Assembly: GCA_001051155.2 (NCBI GenBank)
Contig: JYIP02000006.1
Location: 1,860,001-1,924,000, forward strand
Origin: Chrysoporthe austroafricana
Lineage: Eukaryota > Ascomycota > Sordariomycetes > Diaporthales > Cryphonectriaceae
Length of the DNA stretch: 64,000 nt
Direction: 5' to 3'
The notes under the pieces were generated by a model. It worked only from the letters and a program-made list of their open reading frames with translations, ran no database searches and was not told where the DNA came from. A program made the translations under genes and the position numbers. This document shows positions 23,228-35,477 of this stretch, piece by piece. Position 1 is the stretch's first letter; each line of letters begins with the position of its first letter.

Positions 23228-26200
23228 TCAGAGCAAGGAGCTTCGAGGCCTCTCAATCTGTGCTGCTATGCTCCCGCACAGAAACTGCTCTAGGTGTCTA
23301 CCCCGAGTCATCGACAGAGAATCGGTGACTGGTGGAAGAACAGGAGCGCAGTCTAAGCCAAGGATCATGGGCTTTGGAGTCCTAGGATCGAATGTGTTAG
23401 GAGGCGGCGTCACGGGCGAAGCCTCGTAGGAACTCAAAGTATGAACGGAAGCGGTCGAGAGTTGTGGAGCCTGGAGGTCATCTAAATCTTCGGCCGACGT
23501 CTGTAGGGCCAGCAAGCCCAAGTCTTGCCTTGCTGCCGTTTGCCTGCTGGCTGTTGGTGTCTTCTCGCTCTCATCGTCAGATGGTAGGCGCTGCATGGTG
23601 CGCTGGGTGGATGTATCGTCGCAAATTTGTTGCGTAGACTTCTTTGAAGCTGTGCTCTCAGGGGCCGGTATTTGCGCGCCGAGTTTCCCAGTGGAGTCGC
23701 ATTTAGAATCGCCAGCAGCACAGCAGGGGCGACGGAAGATAATCTCTGCGACGATCTCATCATTGGGGTCCGAAGGCGGCCCTAGTGAAGGGTCTCTGAC
23801 CGAACGAATCGGAACTCCATCTCTTTGGGCTGTGTGGGATGGCGTTGACCGTCTTGGGGTGGACATACTTCGACTCTCTCGCCGAGCTTGATTGGAAGCA
23901 CCGCTACGACTGCGTACTCGTCCTTCTCGTGATCGTGCTGGCGATAACTTATACGGGGTGTCACCCCTTGCTTGTCGAGCTTCGGCCGTACTAGCACTGC
24001 GGCTACGACGTCGTCCTCGAAGATCGTCTTTAGACTCTGTGCGTCTCACGTGCTCCCCCACAAGTTTTGAGATTTCCTTCCAGAGCATCGCATGCTGCGT
24101 TTCATGACTTTCCCATATATTTGGTTGCTCGGCAGCCTGGAGCAATCTTCCGTCAACTGGGCCCGACCTGCCTGGATCTGAAGATAAATAATGATGTTCT
24201 TGTGACGGTGGTCTTGCAGCATCGTCGCACACTGGGTCGGGATCATTGTTCATGGTTCCTGGCCGATGACTGTGATCACCGGAGGCAGTAATCTCATTCC
24301 TTAGGTTGATAGCGATGGACCTGAGGTAGAAGTCGAGTGCCCGCTCAAGTATTGCATCATCTACACCAGGATACCGGCTCAAGAGACTTGTACTGTGTGA
24401 CTGGGGGGGTCGCGGTCTTTCATAAGTCGGAATTCTATTGTAATCTCGCTGCTGAGCCACTGCGGACTGCGCCCGCTGTTGAGCATTGTCACACCCGTCA
24501 AGCGCAGCAGCGAGACCTGGCTGTTCCGGACCAGACAGACGCCGTCTATGCCGCCCGACTCGGCTGACGTTCCGCGATTTTGGAGAGGACGGTCTCACTG
24601 GTGTGGCTCCAGGATCGTTACCCGATTCTCTAGGTGTTAGGCCTTGAGAACCTTCTGGCTGCTCTGCTCGACAAGTGCGGTTGGGTTCCGCATTTCGGAT
24701 TGATACAGGTGAGGCCTTCCGAGACTCAGGAGATCGAACGGGGAGCGCAGCAGTATAGTCACAAATGCGCACATTTTCGAGAATTCGCTCCGCCTCCGAG
24801 TCATTGTCATCTGTTCTGTTTCCGACCAGGCAAGGCTTCGAGGTATCAAACTTGGGTCTTGCCTCCAGTGGTACTGGACTCGGTGCGGTAGGCGTTGGGA
24901 TGTCAGAAATCTCGGCGACAGCCATGTTTAAGGTGGGGGAAACGGGTGGCTTCGAAGATTCCATTCTGACTTCCCCTGATTCAGATGTCGAGATCGGCTC
25001 TTCTGCAAGATACTTTGTTGGTGTATTGTCGTGGACGTCTGCCGGTAAGGGAGTTAGGTGTAGGCCATCGCGACCACTAGCCTGCCCTTTATGCTTCGTT
25101 TCATGCTCCAGAGGACTCAAGTAGAACTTCTCCTTGCGCAGAATCAGACTCGCGAAGGGAGGGTCCTCGGTATCCACAACCAAGAGGTCTTTGACACCAC
25201 GACCAAGAAGGCCATAAACGTTGACTTCACCGTGGTGAATCCCGATGACAGCACTGGTTCCAGAGTAGACGGCGTCGTCTTCGATTCCAGTTCTGTTGCA
25301 GAAAACAATGATGATCTCATCACGGGACTCGTCTCTAATGACCGGTTCCAAGCGTTGAGCCCAATAAGTGAGCGCTTCCATGTCTGGCTCATCTGGGAAC
25401 TGAGTGAATTGCTCGCAATCCTCACCAGTGAGCCATGCCATGGTGACGATCACGAGACTTGCACGAACTTCAAGAATGTGAAAAGCAAATTCGAACGCAT
25501 GCCATGGCGCCTCGAGCCTGTATGGGTTGATGTCGGTGCCTGTAATATTGTCAGTCACCCAGGACAGAGAGCATACCGCTTGTCCGACATTCTCAACCAG
25601 AGGTATCACATCACACCCGAGATAAGACATAGAACACGATCCTGAGATGAGAATCAATATTTAGAGAGCACTTGCTCAAAAGTGGGCTTAGAGTGGAATG
25701 TATAGCAGCTCATCCCACAGAAGGCCAACCCACCTGCCCAGTCCTGTTGGACAGCCTAAATGTGATACCTCTCAATGAGCGTACCCGTCGGTCCCTGACT
25801 TACAAATACCTATAGCCGTATTGCCCAGTCCGGGGATGTGGTCACCGAAGAAACCTTTTCCTTCATGTGCCCACGCCTCGTCCAGACGATACAAAAATGT
25901 CTTGCGGTAGTTTGCGACCGTCTCGCCATCACCATTCACGAGTATAGCGGAGTTATAGAATTCCGGACCAGCTTGATGGTTCCCCGATACGTCGACTCTC
26001 TCAGGGTAACCGACGAGGACGTTGGTGTTATGCTTGAGGGCTATGGTGCGAGCCCACAGCGAGCTGATACCGGACCCGGAGGGCTCTAAGTATGGTGCGA
26101 TATCTTTTGAGGACTGAAAATTCCAACCTGGAGGCGAGTATCAGCATTCTGTCCTATACCGCGCCGTGTCGACAGAGATTTGTGATCCCATATGCAGAAC

Positions 26201-26427
26201 GTCGGCCCTCGACGAGAGCCCGTGACTGGAGGACCTGAATACGATTTATGCGCCCAGGATTCGCAATAAAGGAGCCACGAACCTGAAAATGCAAGTTCAG
26301 GAAGTACGATCAGATCCAAGCTGTCAAGATCATCCTGGTCTGCCTTGGCAAGGACCGCATCCGCGCGGTTCAAATTATTGTCCGTATCACCGACCTGCGG
26401 CGCAAACTGGAGACAAGCTAGGCGCAT
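23228..26427 (-). CDS. Nitrilase-superfamily N-terminal amidase-like protein with long disordered tail
   Basis: Carbon-nitrogen hydrolase of 926 residues in three exons: 26427-26283, 26127-25804 and 25539-23228. The catalytic triad is complete: Glu44 in LPELAFSG, Lys124 in NYRKTFLY and Cys157 in IGICTDINPY. The catalytic domain (about residues 1-320) resembles the yeast Nta1 deamidase, which converts N-terminal Asn/Gln to Asp/Glu in the N-degron pathway; function here is inferred. After LLGRGVKDLLVVD the chain becomes a roughly 600-residue low-complexity tail rich in Ser, Pro and Arg, with Arg-Ser clusters around the middle. The tail is open throughout, supporting that it is translated. The start ATG at 26425-26427 gives the usual N-terminus; an upstream in-frame extension lacks an ATG. 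The last intron (264 nt) could hide a different splice choice. Confidence 0.85.
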
Positions 26428-29339
26428 GTTGACGGTCGCTTGGAAACACAACTTCGCAGAACAGATAGAACCTAGTCGTAGCCGACTAAGTGATGTATGA
26501 GAGGCTGCCAGAGCCAGATGAAAGAGACGACCTCCTACCCAGCGGGATCAATGAAAACAAGAATATACGTAGACGGTCCGAAGCCGCGTGTACATCAGCA
26601 CCCGCGTTAGAGCCCAATTCTCAGAACATCGACAGGTTTATGAATATCCCAGATGGTCGAGAAGGGCCCCCACGTGGACTGCACACCATGAGGGCTTGCA
26701 CGGCTCCGATGGGACGATGCGCTCCTACTCCTGAGCTTTTGCTTCCAAATGCAACAGTGACTTATTTGACATTAGCGTGACAGTTGAATTCAGTGCAGAT
26801 GGAATACAAGATGGTGTATCAACAGCCAGTAGTAGAGCGGCGTTAAGCGCTGGGGTCCGGCCCGATCTCCACATTGGGATTCGCCATCTGCATGCAAGTA
26901 CGGTACTGTGGTACGATCCTGATATGCAGCAGACCCTACCTGTTAAGCAATGCATGTTCCTCCTCTACTATTTACGATTCTTGGTCACATACTATAGTAC
27001 GTTCTTCCGATCGCGATTTTACATTACCGAGTAGGGAGCCGAGGAAGTGGGGCTTCTGACGAGGTGGTCAGAAACCTGGCTCCTTTCGGTGGCCCTCGAG
27101 GCACACAATATTCACGCGTGCAGTTTGAGGGCATTGTATGCTCAGCAAAATCACCAAGCCTAACTGTAAAACGAGTCAAATTGGTCTTAAAAGAACACGA
27201 ATTCTCTCGGCTCGTCGGGTCACCGTTCAGTCGTACCGAGATCATGAATACATGGTAGGGCTGTGGGCTGATTTCTATCAAAGCCGTGTAAGATGGTTGG
27301 GCGAAGGGAGGTTCAGCCACACCGGAAACTTCAAACTATGAACGGCAAGTAAATCTTCTCCAACGCGATAGATCATCTATTTACATATATAGACAGAGAA
27401 GGACACGAGATATTTCTCGCCGAAAAGATATCGTACAGAGAAAGCGAAATAGAAACTGTACCGCATTACCGACCCAAATGAAGCTTAACCCATGCCTTTG
27501 TTGTCAACCCCCTCTTCGTATATTTATCGTCAGCTCCAATTAAATGGCAAGTCTCTGTCATCCATCTCAAGATCCTTGCCTATAACAAATATCACTATCG
27601 TGCCAACGAATGGTCTGCTCTCAGTCAAAACTCAAAGCAGCGTTCTTGGCTCGGCGTATCTCACCACCCACTACCTCAATTGTTAAAGCATCCAGCGACG
27701 GGAATCCTCCGATTGGGTGGGAATTTGAAGGCGTTGTCCACATGTTATCGGCCTCCAGGTCGAATTTCATGGTCCGGGGACGAGACACCATCCATGCTTG
27801 GACAGGATGCCTCTGATCTTAGACGTGCCTCCGTGTCAGACGGCGTTGGTGCTTTGCAGACCTTGATCTCGCCGAAAATTTCCTGGAGAGATATACTCTT
27901 CTCAGACGGGATGAAGGCGAAGAATTATGCATATGTGCTCGCGGTGTGCTATCACCTTTTTCTTGATGAGCAATGACATGAGTTTTTGGACTATCGAGGC
28001 ATTGGAAGGATTAGCTACTTGACTGGTCTGTGTGTTCTAGACAGGGAGTCCCCGAATGTTCGCCTGACTGTGCCCTGGGCGATTATTACCTAGATTTATT
28101 ATAAGGTTGGAAGCTAATCTCAGCTCCAATCTCGTCATCCGGATTGTACAGCGTTGACGAAAAATCGGATGCGAGGATAGTCCGTATGGGCTTATGAGTC
28201 TCTTAGTCCTAAGAAGCCAAACGCTGAGCATTTCCCGAAGTGCTTTGAGCACCGCTACTTCCTAGAGGACACCAAACTCGTCGATGGCGTACTAGATGTG
28301 GCGTGGTGTCTTGTCTCTCATCACGCAGACGTGGTTGATTGAGCAGCTCTCCTGACGTCTTGGAAAGTTCTGACCACACAAGAATCCTGGTCTCGTCGGG
28401 CTCTATACACGGTTATGCATTCTGGTTCACCCATAAAGGACTAACCCAACCTGGACTGTAAAGGATCGAGCCCTTCCCACCTAAGGATCGGTTCCAAGCA
28501 GTAGCAGCACTCCAATCTCCAGGCCGGGTTGAGCTAGGTCTCAGTTCACTTCGGCTTAAGTTCTGCTCACCGTTTTTGAGGACGTTAAATTAAGGTCGAT
28601 TCATTATGGACATCAAAGTGCTAGGGCTTGCCATAAATGGGACTTCACTTTCATCGCCAGTAGGTTATGGCTTTTCTACCACTTAATCCGTCTAGTTGAC
28701 ACTACTCGATTTTCGGGACCGAAGCCTGGTTCTTACGTCGTCCCTATCCAAGCCTCCTCGCCAGTTCCGCTAGTCTTTCCTTGACTCTAGAGGAATTAGG
28801 CGTGCTTATTCCCGAAGGATCACGGTCAGTACGTCGTCTACTTCGGCGAGCGTTGCGCGACTTGGGTGAATATGGATGCAGTGGCACGGCATCCTGACCT
28901 TGCACTTTAGACTTCGAAGCTGTTTTGAGCGGCGTCTTCAGCTTGAGTCGACTCGTTCCTGTTATCTAATGGGCTTGTCTCTTGGAAGTGGATGCCGATC
29001 GACATCCCCCGAATCCTTTCACATGCATGTTGACGGGTGCGCTCGATGCAGGCGTTATAGCAGCTGGCGAGAATGGAGGGTAGGCATCGGGACAGCGTGA
29101 TCCTGTGGGACTTCTTAGTGGGGGCTGAGATTTAATCCAGAAGTATCCCACCAATACACATCCGGGAGCAGGTGATGCAGTGCTGGGGATCGCTACACTG
29201 ATTGAGATATGCCAGCTAAATATTTGTGGCTGACCTTGACTTGAACTGCCATAATGTTACGGCGTAGCGGAATAGTGCGTAAATAATTTGAAATCCGGCG
29301 TAGGAGTGGGACACATTGGGATTTCGGCGCCAGGACGCT
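26428..29339. other. Degenerate intergenic region, no supported gene
   Basis: About 2.9 kb upstream of the nitrilase gene. Short frames only, none longer than about 100 codons, and no conserved motif was recognised. The promoter of the nitrilase gene should lie just above 26427. Some of this could be old duplicated sequence like the relic that follows, but I could not match it. Confidence 0.45.
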
Positions 29340-30490
29340 CAGCCATGGGCGAACCTTGAGGGGCAAATTGCCAACAATAATGTGCCGGCATCTGGAATTT
29401 TGAGAGGGTGCGTCAGTCGCCTTTCTCGGCCGCTGTACCACTTGGCAAAAGGTCTACTGTTTGTGTTGTCGACGACAAGATGTCTGACACTGAGCGTGAG
29501 GATATCGTCGACTTTGACCTCGTGTTTTGAGAACAGCACTTGTACCAGAAAAATTGAAGTCGTTTTCCATGTTAGTTCGATCAGGGAAGACGGCAAACAT
29601 TTCGTCTTGGGCCCCGACTCGAATGAGAGGCTCAAGACGTTGGACACTTGATGAGTAGAGAAGCTAAGTGAGTATTTCTATATCCGGCTCTTCGTGCATT
29701 CATCTGAAATGGTGGCCATCTTTGCGAGTCGCCTACGCTATGGTAATGATTAATAAGTTTGCCCCACCGCTAGAACGTGAGAAGCAAGTTCAAAGGTTTA
29801 CCAGGCTGCCTCAAACCTGCATGGTCTGCGACTCAACACCAGCGTTTCGGGCAAAATTTAGGCAGCACAGGAGCTTGAGGAAAGTACTAATTCATGCTGA
29901 TGAGCGCAGTCAGCGCTATAAACGGCGTAGAACATTCGACTATGGAATCCAGAGACTCATAGATTCCATGGCAATGTTTCCGAGACCGGGTAATTCTTCC
30001 GCGAAGGAACCATCTTGCAATACCCAAGTCTCATCTATTTTGTAAATTAAATTCTTTCATAATTTTCGATTATTTGGCAATCACCATTTACAACGATCGT
30101 CGAGTTGGAATACCCTGCGCCCGTCGGCCATTACGCACGACATCGACTTTTCTGGTTACCCGATAACCACATTGTTGTAATACTTGAGAACAGTCGTCTG
30201 GGCTCACGAAACACTGGTTGTGCGGCTTTACAGTTCGAGGAAGAGATCGCTATGGTTCAGAAATTTCAAGTTTGTCCCTTATAAAATGTCAATATTGGAT
30301 TGTTCGCCAATGTGTATAGGGTTCATCAGTCATCAGAGAGCCATACCTGCGAGGCAAGCTCGGGTAGTATCAGCAGATCGAGATCCTTCAGACCTTCTGG
30401 GATTGCCTTCGCTAGGACAGCATCAGCTCAATTGAGGTAATCATCAACATTGTCAACTTACGCCGCCAATTGAAAAATTCCACAGTGTGT
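29340..30490 (-). pseudogene. Relic copy of the nitrilase catalytic domain
   Basis: Scattered minus-strand frames match the intact nitrilase at 23228-26427 in the right order. Near 30465-30352: LN-stop-ADAVLAKA followed by LLILPELAS, against LNRADAVLAKA and LIVLPELAFSG. Near 30170-30080: NNVVIGYPEKVDV then STIVVNGD. Near 30050-29970: IYKIDETWV and LPGLGNIAM. Near 29640-29540: VQRLEPLIR and FSGTSAVLK. It has several stops and frameshifts. A GTATGG donor-like site follows LPELAS at the same place as the first intron of the live gene, so the copy arose from genomic DNA and not from mRNA. Some stops (CAG or CAA to TAA in the LQFAPQ region) are C-to-T changes in CpA context, the RIP signature. Not functional. 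Confidence 0.75.
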
Positions 30491-33179
30491 ACTACTGGAG
30501 CAGTGCAAATTGCTCTCCCAAGCCATTTAGCCGACTACTCGACTTGTGTGTATGGCCTAGTATACAAACTTTGCCTCCAGGGAGTTGGTCGAACATGTAG
30601 TGGCAGATGCCGAGGTACGGTGAATTAGGCACCAAAGCCGAAAAGGTGCGGGAAAGCTGCTAAATATAAAACAAAAAGATGATGGCAACGTCGTACTGTT
30701 GCTTGAGACGTCGCCGGGAGAAAAATTGTAATTGGGCACGCGCAGAGATGGAAAAGGCTTCTAGCCATAGCAAGTGGGATCTTACCTCCTCAAAGTGTGC
30801 ACCGACTTACTTCTCCACGGAGCATCTCACTGTCTCATCTTGGAAGGAAAGTAGAGGTTGACTCACGTAAGCGAACGCCGTTACCATTCTGGCGGGATTG
30901 CGGTCGAGAGGATTAGTAATGTGATAGGGATCTCTAATGAGTGGTCTGAATAAGGAGCATGAGGCGTTGAGTCGAATGAACTGGGCTCCGCAGTCTACCG
31001 GTTGGCCCTTTGTGTCCAATACAATCAAAGTGCTGAATGGATGCCTGCTTATACATGACAGGACCCAAATACTTCAGCAGACCTTTCCTTGTCCAGCTTT
31101 CGCAGACACGGTACTCCGATGCTCCTAAAGCGGAAGACTCACGCACATCCAAGTGGATCCTCGGCCCGCAGCGATTTTTGTTTTGACAAGCATCCGACTC
31201 ATCCTAGCCGTCCACCTTGAATACACTAGAGTGTTATTTAGGATCGGTATGGCTGTTGATAGATCCTGGCGGAATAAGGTCTAGGCACAGAGCCTGCCGG
31301 CTCGTTAAACCTACCAAGACGGCAGATAGTCCTACATGTTTGGACTTGTCAAGTTTCAATAGGGTGTCTTGGATCATCGTTCGACTACAGTTCTTTGCAG
31401 GTTTCGTGGCAGGCGTGATGGCAAGTGTGCGCTCTGAATAGATAACGAGGCAGAGTTTCTCCTGTTCAGGGTCGCTCATCGGGAGACAAGTACCTGGTTG
31501 TTCACCAGTGACAACATCTCCAGAGGATAGGCCCACAAGCGACGGCTCCACATATCCCCTTGAGGGTGTTCTAGAATGATCTAGTTATACGGTGGGGTCA
31601 TTCTCTAAAAATGCTGATAGAAAGCGTGACGATGTCGGTCACCGGAGTCGTCCCTGTCGCAGCCGTGGGATGTCGCAGCCGTGGGACATCAAAGTGATAC
31701 ATCGCCTCTGGCCTCGGAGACAGAAATTTGGTGGACTCAATGGACAGAGTCCACCAGGAAAGGAACGCGGCACGCGCTTCTCAGAGCCCACTGTATAGGC
31801 GCTTGCCGCTGCGGTGATCAGCTCTTGCTGAGGAGACCCACTTCAAGCACTACTGCCCGTGAGCATGTCAGCCTTCACCACATCTCGGACGAGGGTTATG
31901 GCGAGCAAACGTAAGCCGGGCCGAAGCGTTCACAAACTATGGTGGGATGCCATGATGCGTAGGTACTAGTCAGTACGGTACAGTACCAAATCAGTATGAC
32001 GGCCTGATGAGAGATATGCAGCATGCAGTCACAATCACATCGACCCAAAGACCAGGTGCTAGCCGCCAGCGCGGCAATGGGACAGAACGTGATTCTCACT
32101 GGGCAACAAGACGCGACCTGCGGCCCGAGAACCAAAGTTCGAGATATCCACGTCGTACTCGAAAAGGAGATCGTCGACCTCCGTGCCAGTGAATGTTGGT
32201 CTGGACCTGGAGCATGCGTGTGCAGGATGACGGTCTCGACGGACCTCTTCGATCTTGGTCGACGAGTGAGGGAGGAGGACAGGCTGGAGGTGGGAACACC
32301 GCCAGGCCGCCCCCTGCCAAACGCGAGCCAATACGAGAACTCTGTACGTCCGTACAGCATTTACCATGTATGTAGTTGCCCAGTAGGCAGGTGGCACCAG
32401 GAGGATCGATCCCAGCAGGCGATCAGCACCTTCCCGAAGCGCCCCACCCCTGCCCCCTGGGCCTGTCAACGGGAAGCGGTGGAGCCCAGGGCGGCCGGCT
32501 TCGTGGCCGGCGTCTACACGACCACTCAACTTCGCCTCCTCGAGGTCGCCTGCGCTGCGGGAGGCAGATCTTGGTTCAACTGGGGCAAAATCTGTCCAGA
32601 TGAACCATTACATGTGTGTTTCTCCGCGCCCCTCCCCCGGCCACTCACGAGGCGTGTTTCGCGCTGGCCCTCGCTCTTCGGAACTCTCACGATTGGACGG
32701 CGCTCATGAATCCGCTGCCACACCCGCGAGAAGGTGGTGGGCACGTCTTGGGCTCGTGCTGCCAGTCATTGGCTGTGTGTGGGCGTCGTGGCTGAGGTTC
32801 TCGTTGTCCGTCGGACAGGCAATTTACGACGCGGGCGACAATCTGCTACGACGCCCTATCCGCCTGCCAGCCTCTCCCGGAGCCAGAGGGCCTTCGGGCC
32901 ATATGGGTAGCGTGGCGATCTGTAAGACATGCGCGCCTTATATCAGCCTGGCGGCTCCTTGGCCGTGCCCGTACGTTCTCATATGAGCTCTCGCACCTAG
33001 CCTGCTCCTGGGTCCCTCTAAATATTCGGCTCTGCTGGACAGGACCACAACATCCAGCTATCCGCTACCCCGAGCGATGACTCCCCGAGTGGCTGTCATG
33101 ACTGGCCGGCCCTCGACACCACCTCGCTGTTCCTAACTTCCTCCCCTTCTCGCCCCCTGTGCTGTCCGGATCGTGAAGC
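30491..33179. other. Degenerate region with possible gene fragments, plus promoter of the next gene
   Basis: No intact gene. On the minus strand, 31551-31234 reads as coding-like sequence (YVEPSLVGLSSGDV..., then SKHVGLSAVLVGL) and 31028-30850 as another fragment, in different frames. They look like pieces of one decayed gene that I cannot name. A 16-bp direct repeat (GTCGCAGCCGTGGGAT) occurs twice near 31656-31690. The last few hundred bases before 33180 should be the promoter of the membrane protein gene. Confidence 0.35.
32342..32357. repeat. Palindrome CTGTACG-TC-CGTACAG
   Basis: Sixteen-base perfect inverted repeat. A 17-base identical stretch TGTACGTCCGTACAGCA recurs at 45414-45430, 13 kb away and outside genes. 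It could be a dispersed regulatory site or the trace of a small repeat element. Confidence 0.7.
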
Positions 33180-35221
33180 ATGGCGGCCTCAGCCTCGTTG
33201 AGGATGACCATGTCATCGCTCCCTCTGAGCCTGGTGCTTCTCATGCTGTCCGGCGCCGACGCCCTGCAGATCACAGCGGGATCGTCCTGCTCGTCTGTCT
33301 GTGGAGACACATCGACGACAAACTCGTCAGATATCGTCTGCAGCGACTTCGACTACTACTCGTCTGGGACCGGCTCCACGTTCATGAACTGCATAGAGTG
33401 CCTAAAGACCAGCAACGCGACCAGCGGTTCCGACAGCGACGTCTCATGGTTCCTCTGTGAGCCTTCCCCAGCCTTCCCCCTTCTCCTTCCCCCCCTTACT
33501 CGGGCGGACCGCGAGCTGATATCGATCCCAAGACAACCTCCGCTACGCCTCCGCAGTCTGTATATACGACTTCCCAGCTCACAATACCAGCAACTCGACA
33601 TCGTCATTGGCATCATGCGATCTGGAGTACGCCTGTGCGCCGCTCCAAGGAGCGCTCGAGTACGGCAATCTGGACCCGTCGAATGAGACCGAGTACGGCT
33701 ACTGCCAAGCCGACAGCAGTGCCTTCTATGGCACGAGCATTGATGACTGCGTGAGCTGTCTGCAGTCGAGTCCGTCGACGTACACGGCGAATTGTGAGTC
33801 CTCTGCCTCTCCCTCCCGGGAGAGCCTTGTCCTCTAGCCACTGACGGGGTCTAGTCCTCCTTGCTCTCGAAGCTGGCTGCCAGCAAGAGCCTCAAGCAGG
33901 AACTCTTCTCTCTATCACGGGCTCCCTCTTCTCTACGACACCCATCAACATCACGGCACCCTCCAACTCCACCTCGGACACCTCCAAATCATCGAACAAG
34001 TCCGCCCTCTCCCTCAACGACATAATCGCCATCGTTTGCTCCCTGGGTGGGCTCTTCCTCCTCGCCATGTGCCTCTTCATCCTGTACTGCTGCCGACAGC
34101 GCCGCTACGCACGGCAAGACGAGCAGCTCCTCGACAATAAACGCTCTTCCTCCCACCAGCAGCAGATCTACCACGGCGAGGACACCGGCAGCGGGAAGGG
34201 TTCCATCTCCACCGTGCAGACCTACGCCATGCCTCACTACACGGTCGACTACAAGTCCCAGGTCGCGACTGCGCAACATTTTGGCTCGAGCCCAGCGGTG
34301 GCTCAGCAGCCGACCTTCCCGCAGGGAGAAGACAGCTTTACGAGCAACGCGGACTACTACGACCGTCTCGAGGGCCGCACACGGTCACAGCCGCTACAAG
34401 CCCACCCGGTAAGGCTGAACAACCTCGCTCCGAGCGTGACGTCGTCATCCTCGGAGGTCGATGTGATCGGTCATATCCCTGTTGACGCGCTCCCCGCGCA
34501 CCCAGCGTATATCCCGCGCAGCACGACGCCGGGGCACCTGGGCGGGAGGGCGAGCCGGAATGTGAGCCGGAGCGCGTCGGTGCGCTCGAGCGCGCCGAGC
34601 CAGACCCAGGATCAGACCCAGGACCGGGCCCCTAGCCGTGCCCGGGGCCGGCAGGAGTCCGCGGGGCAGTCTCAGCAGCAGAGACACCGGCGGGCTCCCG
34701 GAAAAACCGACTCGTACGCCATTCAGGTCTATCTCAACGGGCCCGAGGAGCCAGGCGCCTCCGTGATGAGGGCTGCGGAGAGGGCGTCCCGCCGGGACAT
34801 CCAGGTGGAGCTTGCCGACCCGCCGGAGACCTACACCTCGCCAGGACGGCAGCTGCTGTACACGCCACCGGTATTGTCAGACAGGCAGGGCAAGTCCGCA
34901 TCGCCACCGCCAGGGTATTCCGGCCTGGCCCCGCCAGACCGCGCCGCCACCGGGACGCCCGCCGTGTCGTCCCTCGTCCTGCCGTCTGTGCCAAGGATAA
35001 GGGTGCCGGGAAGGAAGCCGCCGAGGCTCAGGATAGATGATGTCGCGCCTGCGGGTGGGGGCAGCCGGAGCATGAGAGTGTCGGGGCCGTTGGCGTTCCC
35101 TGATAGCAGGTTCTCGGTGAGGCCACCGAATGATCGTGTCGTCGAGCACACGCTGCTTGACCCAATTGGCCCGCAGACGGAGGTGCCTATTCCGAGCGGA
35201 AAGAGCTACCTGTATGGCTGA
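33180..35221 (+). CDS. Cys-rich single-pass plasma-membrane protein with long cytosolic tail
   Basis: Fungus-specific protein of 634 residues, function unknown. Exons 33180-33456, 33533-33793 and 33855-35221, both introns starting GTGAG. A signal peptide (about residues 1-29, ending in SGADA) is followed by a Cys-rich ectodomain of about 200 residues. This has repeated C-x2-C pairs (ECLKTS, SCLQSS regions) and many N-glycosylation sites. The one membrane span is at about residues 236-260 (IIAIVCSLGGLFLLAMC). The remaining 370 residues are cytosolic, rich in Ser, Pro, Gln and Arg, and predicted disordered. The layout matches a family seen widely in Pezizomycotina as hypothetical or LPXTG-type proteins. 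The topology suggests a wall or surface sensor, but that is inference. Frames are fully intact. Confidence 0.85.
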
Positions 35222-35477
35222 TCATTCCTTCTTATGACTATACCCTCATCCGGCGTGTTTTATGTGTTTGAGTGGAGGCCCCAGGCCAGTTCTTGGTGTT
35301 GGCCTTAGGTATTTTTTGGGTGGATACAATTGAATTCAAAGCCGAGTACCACAGTTCAAGCTCGGTCGCCACAGAACACAGGACGTGGCGTAATAGGCAA
35401 ATAGGCTTGATGCCGGAAACAATATTTTAACAATATCTACAAGAATCTTTACTACACTGGCGTGCACGTGAGTGAAA

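Noticed and set aside
32023..32709. 228-codon open frame on plus strand
   Set aside because: No motif and odd composition; frames of similar length exist on the opposite strand. It lies in a degenerate region and starts without conserved context.
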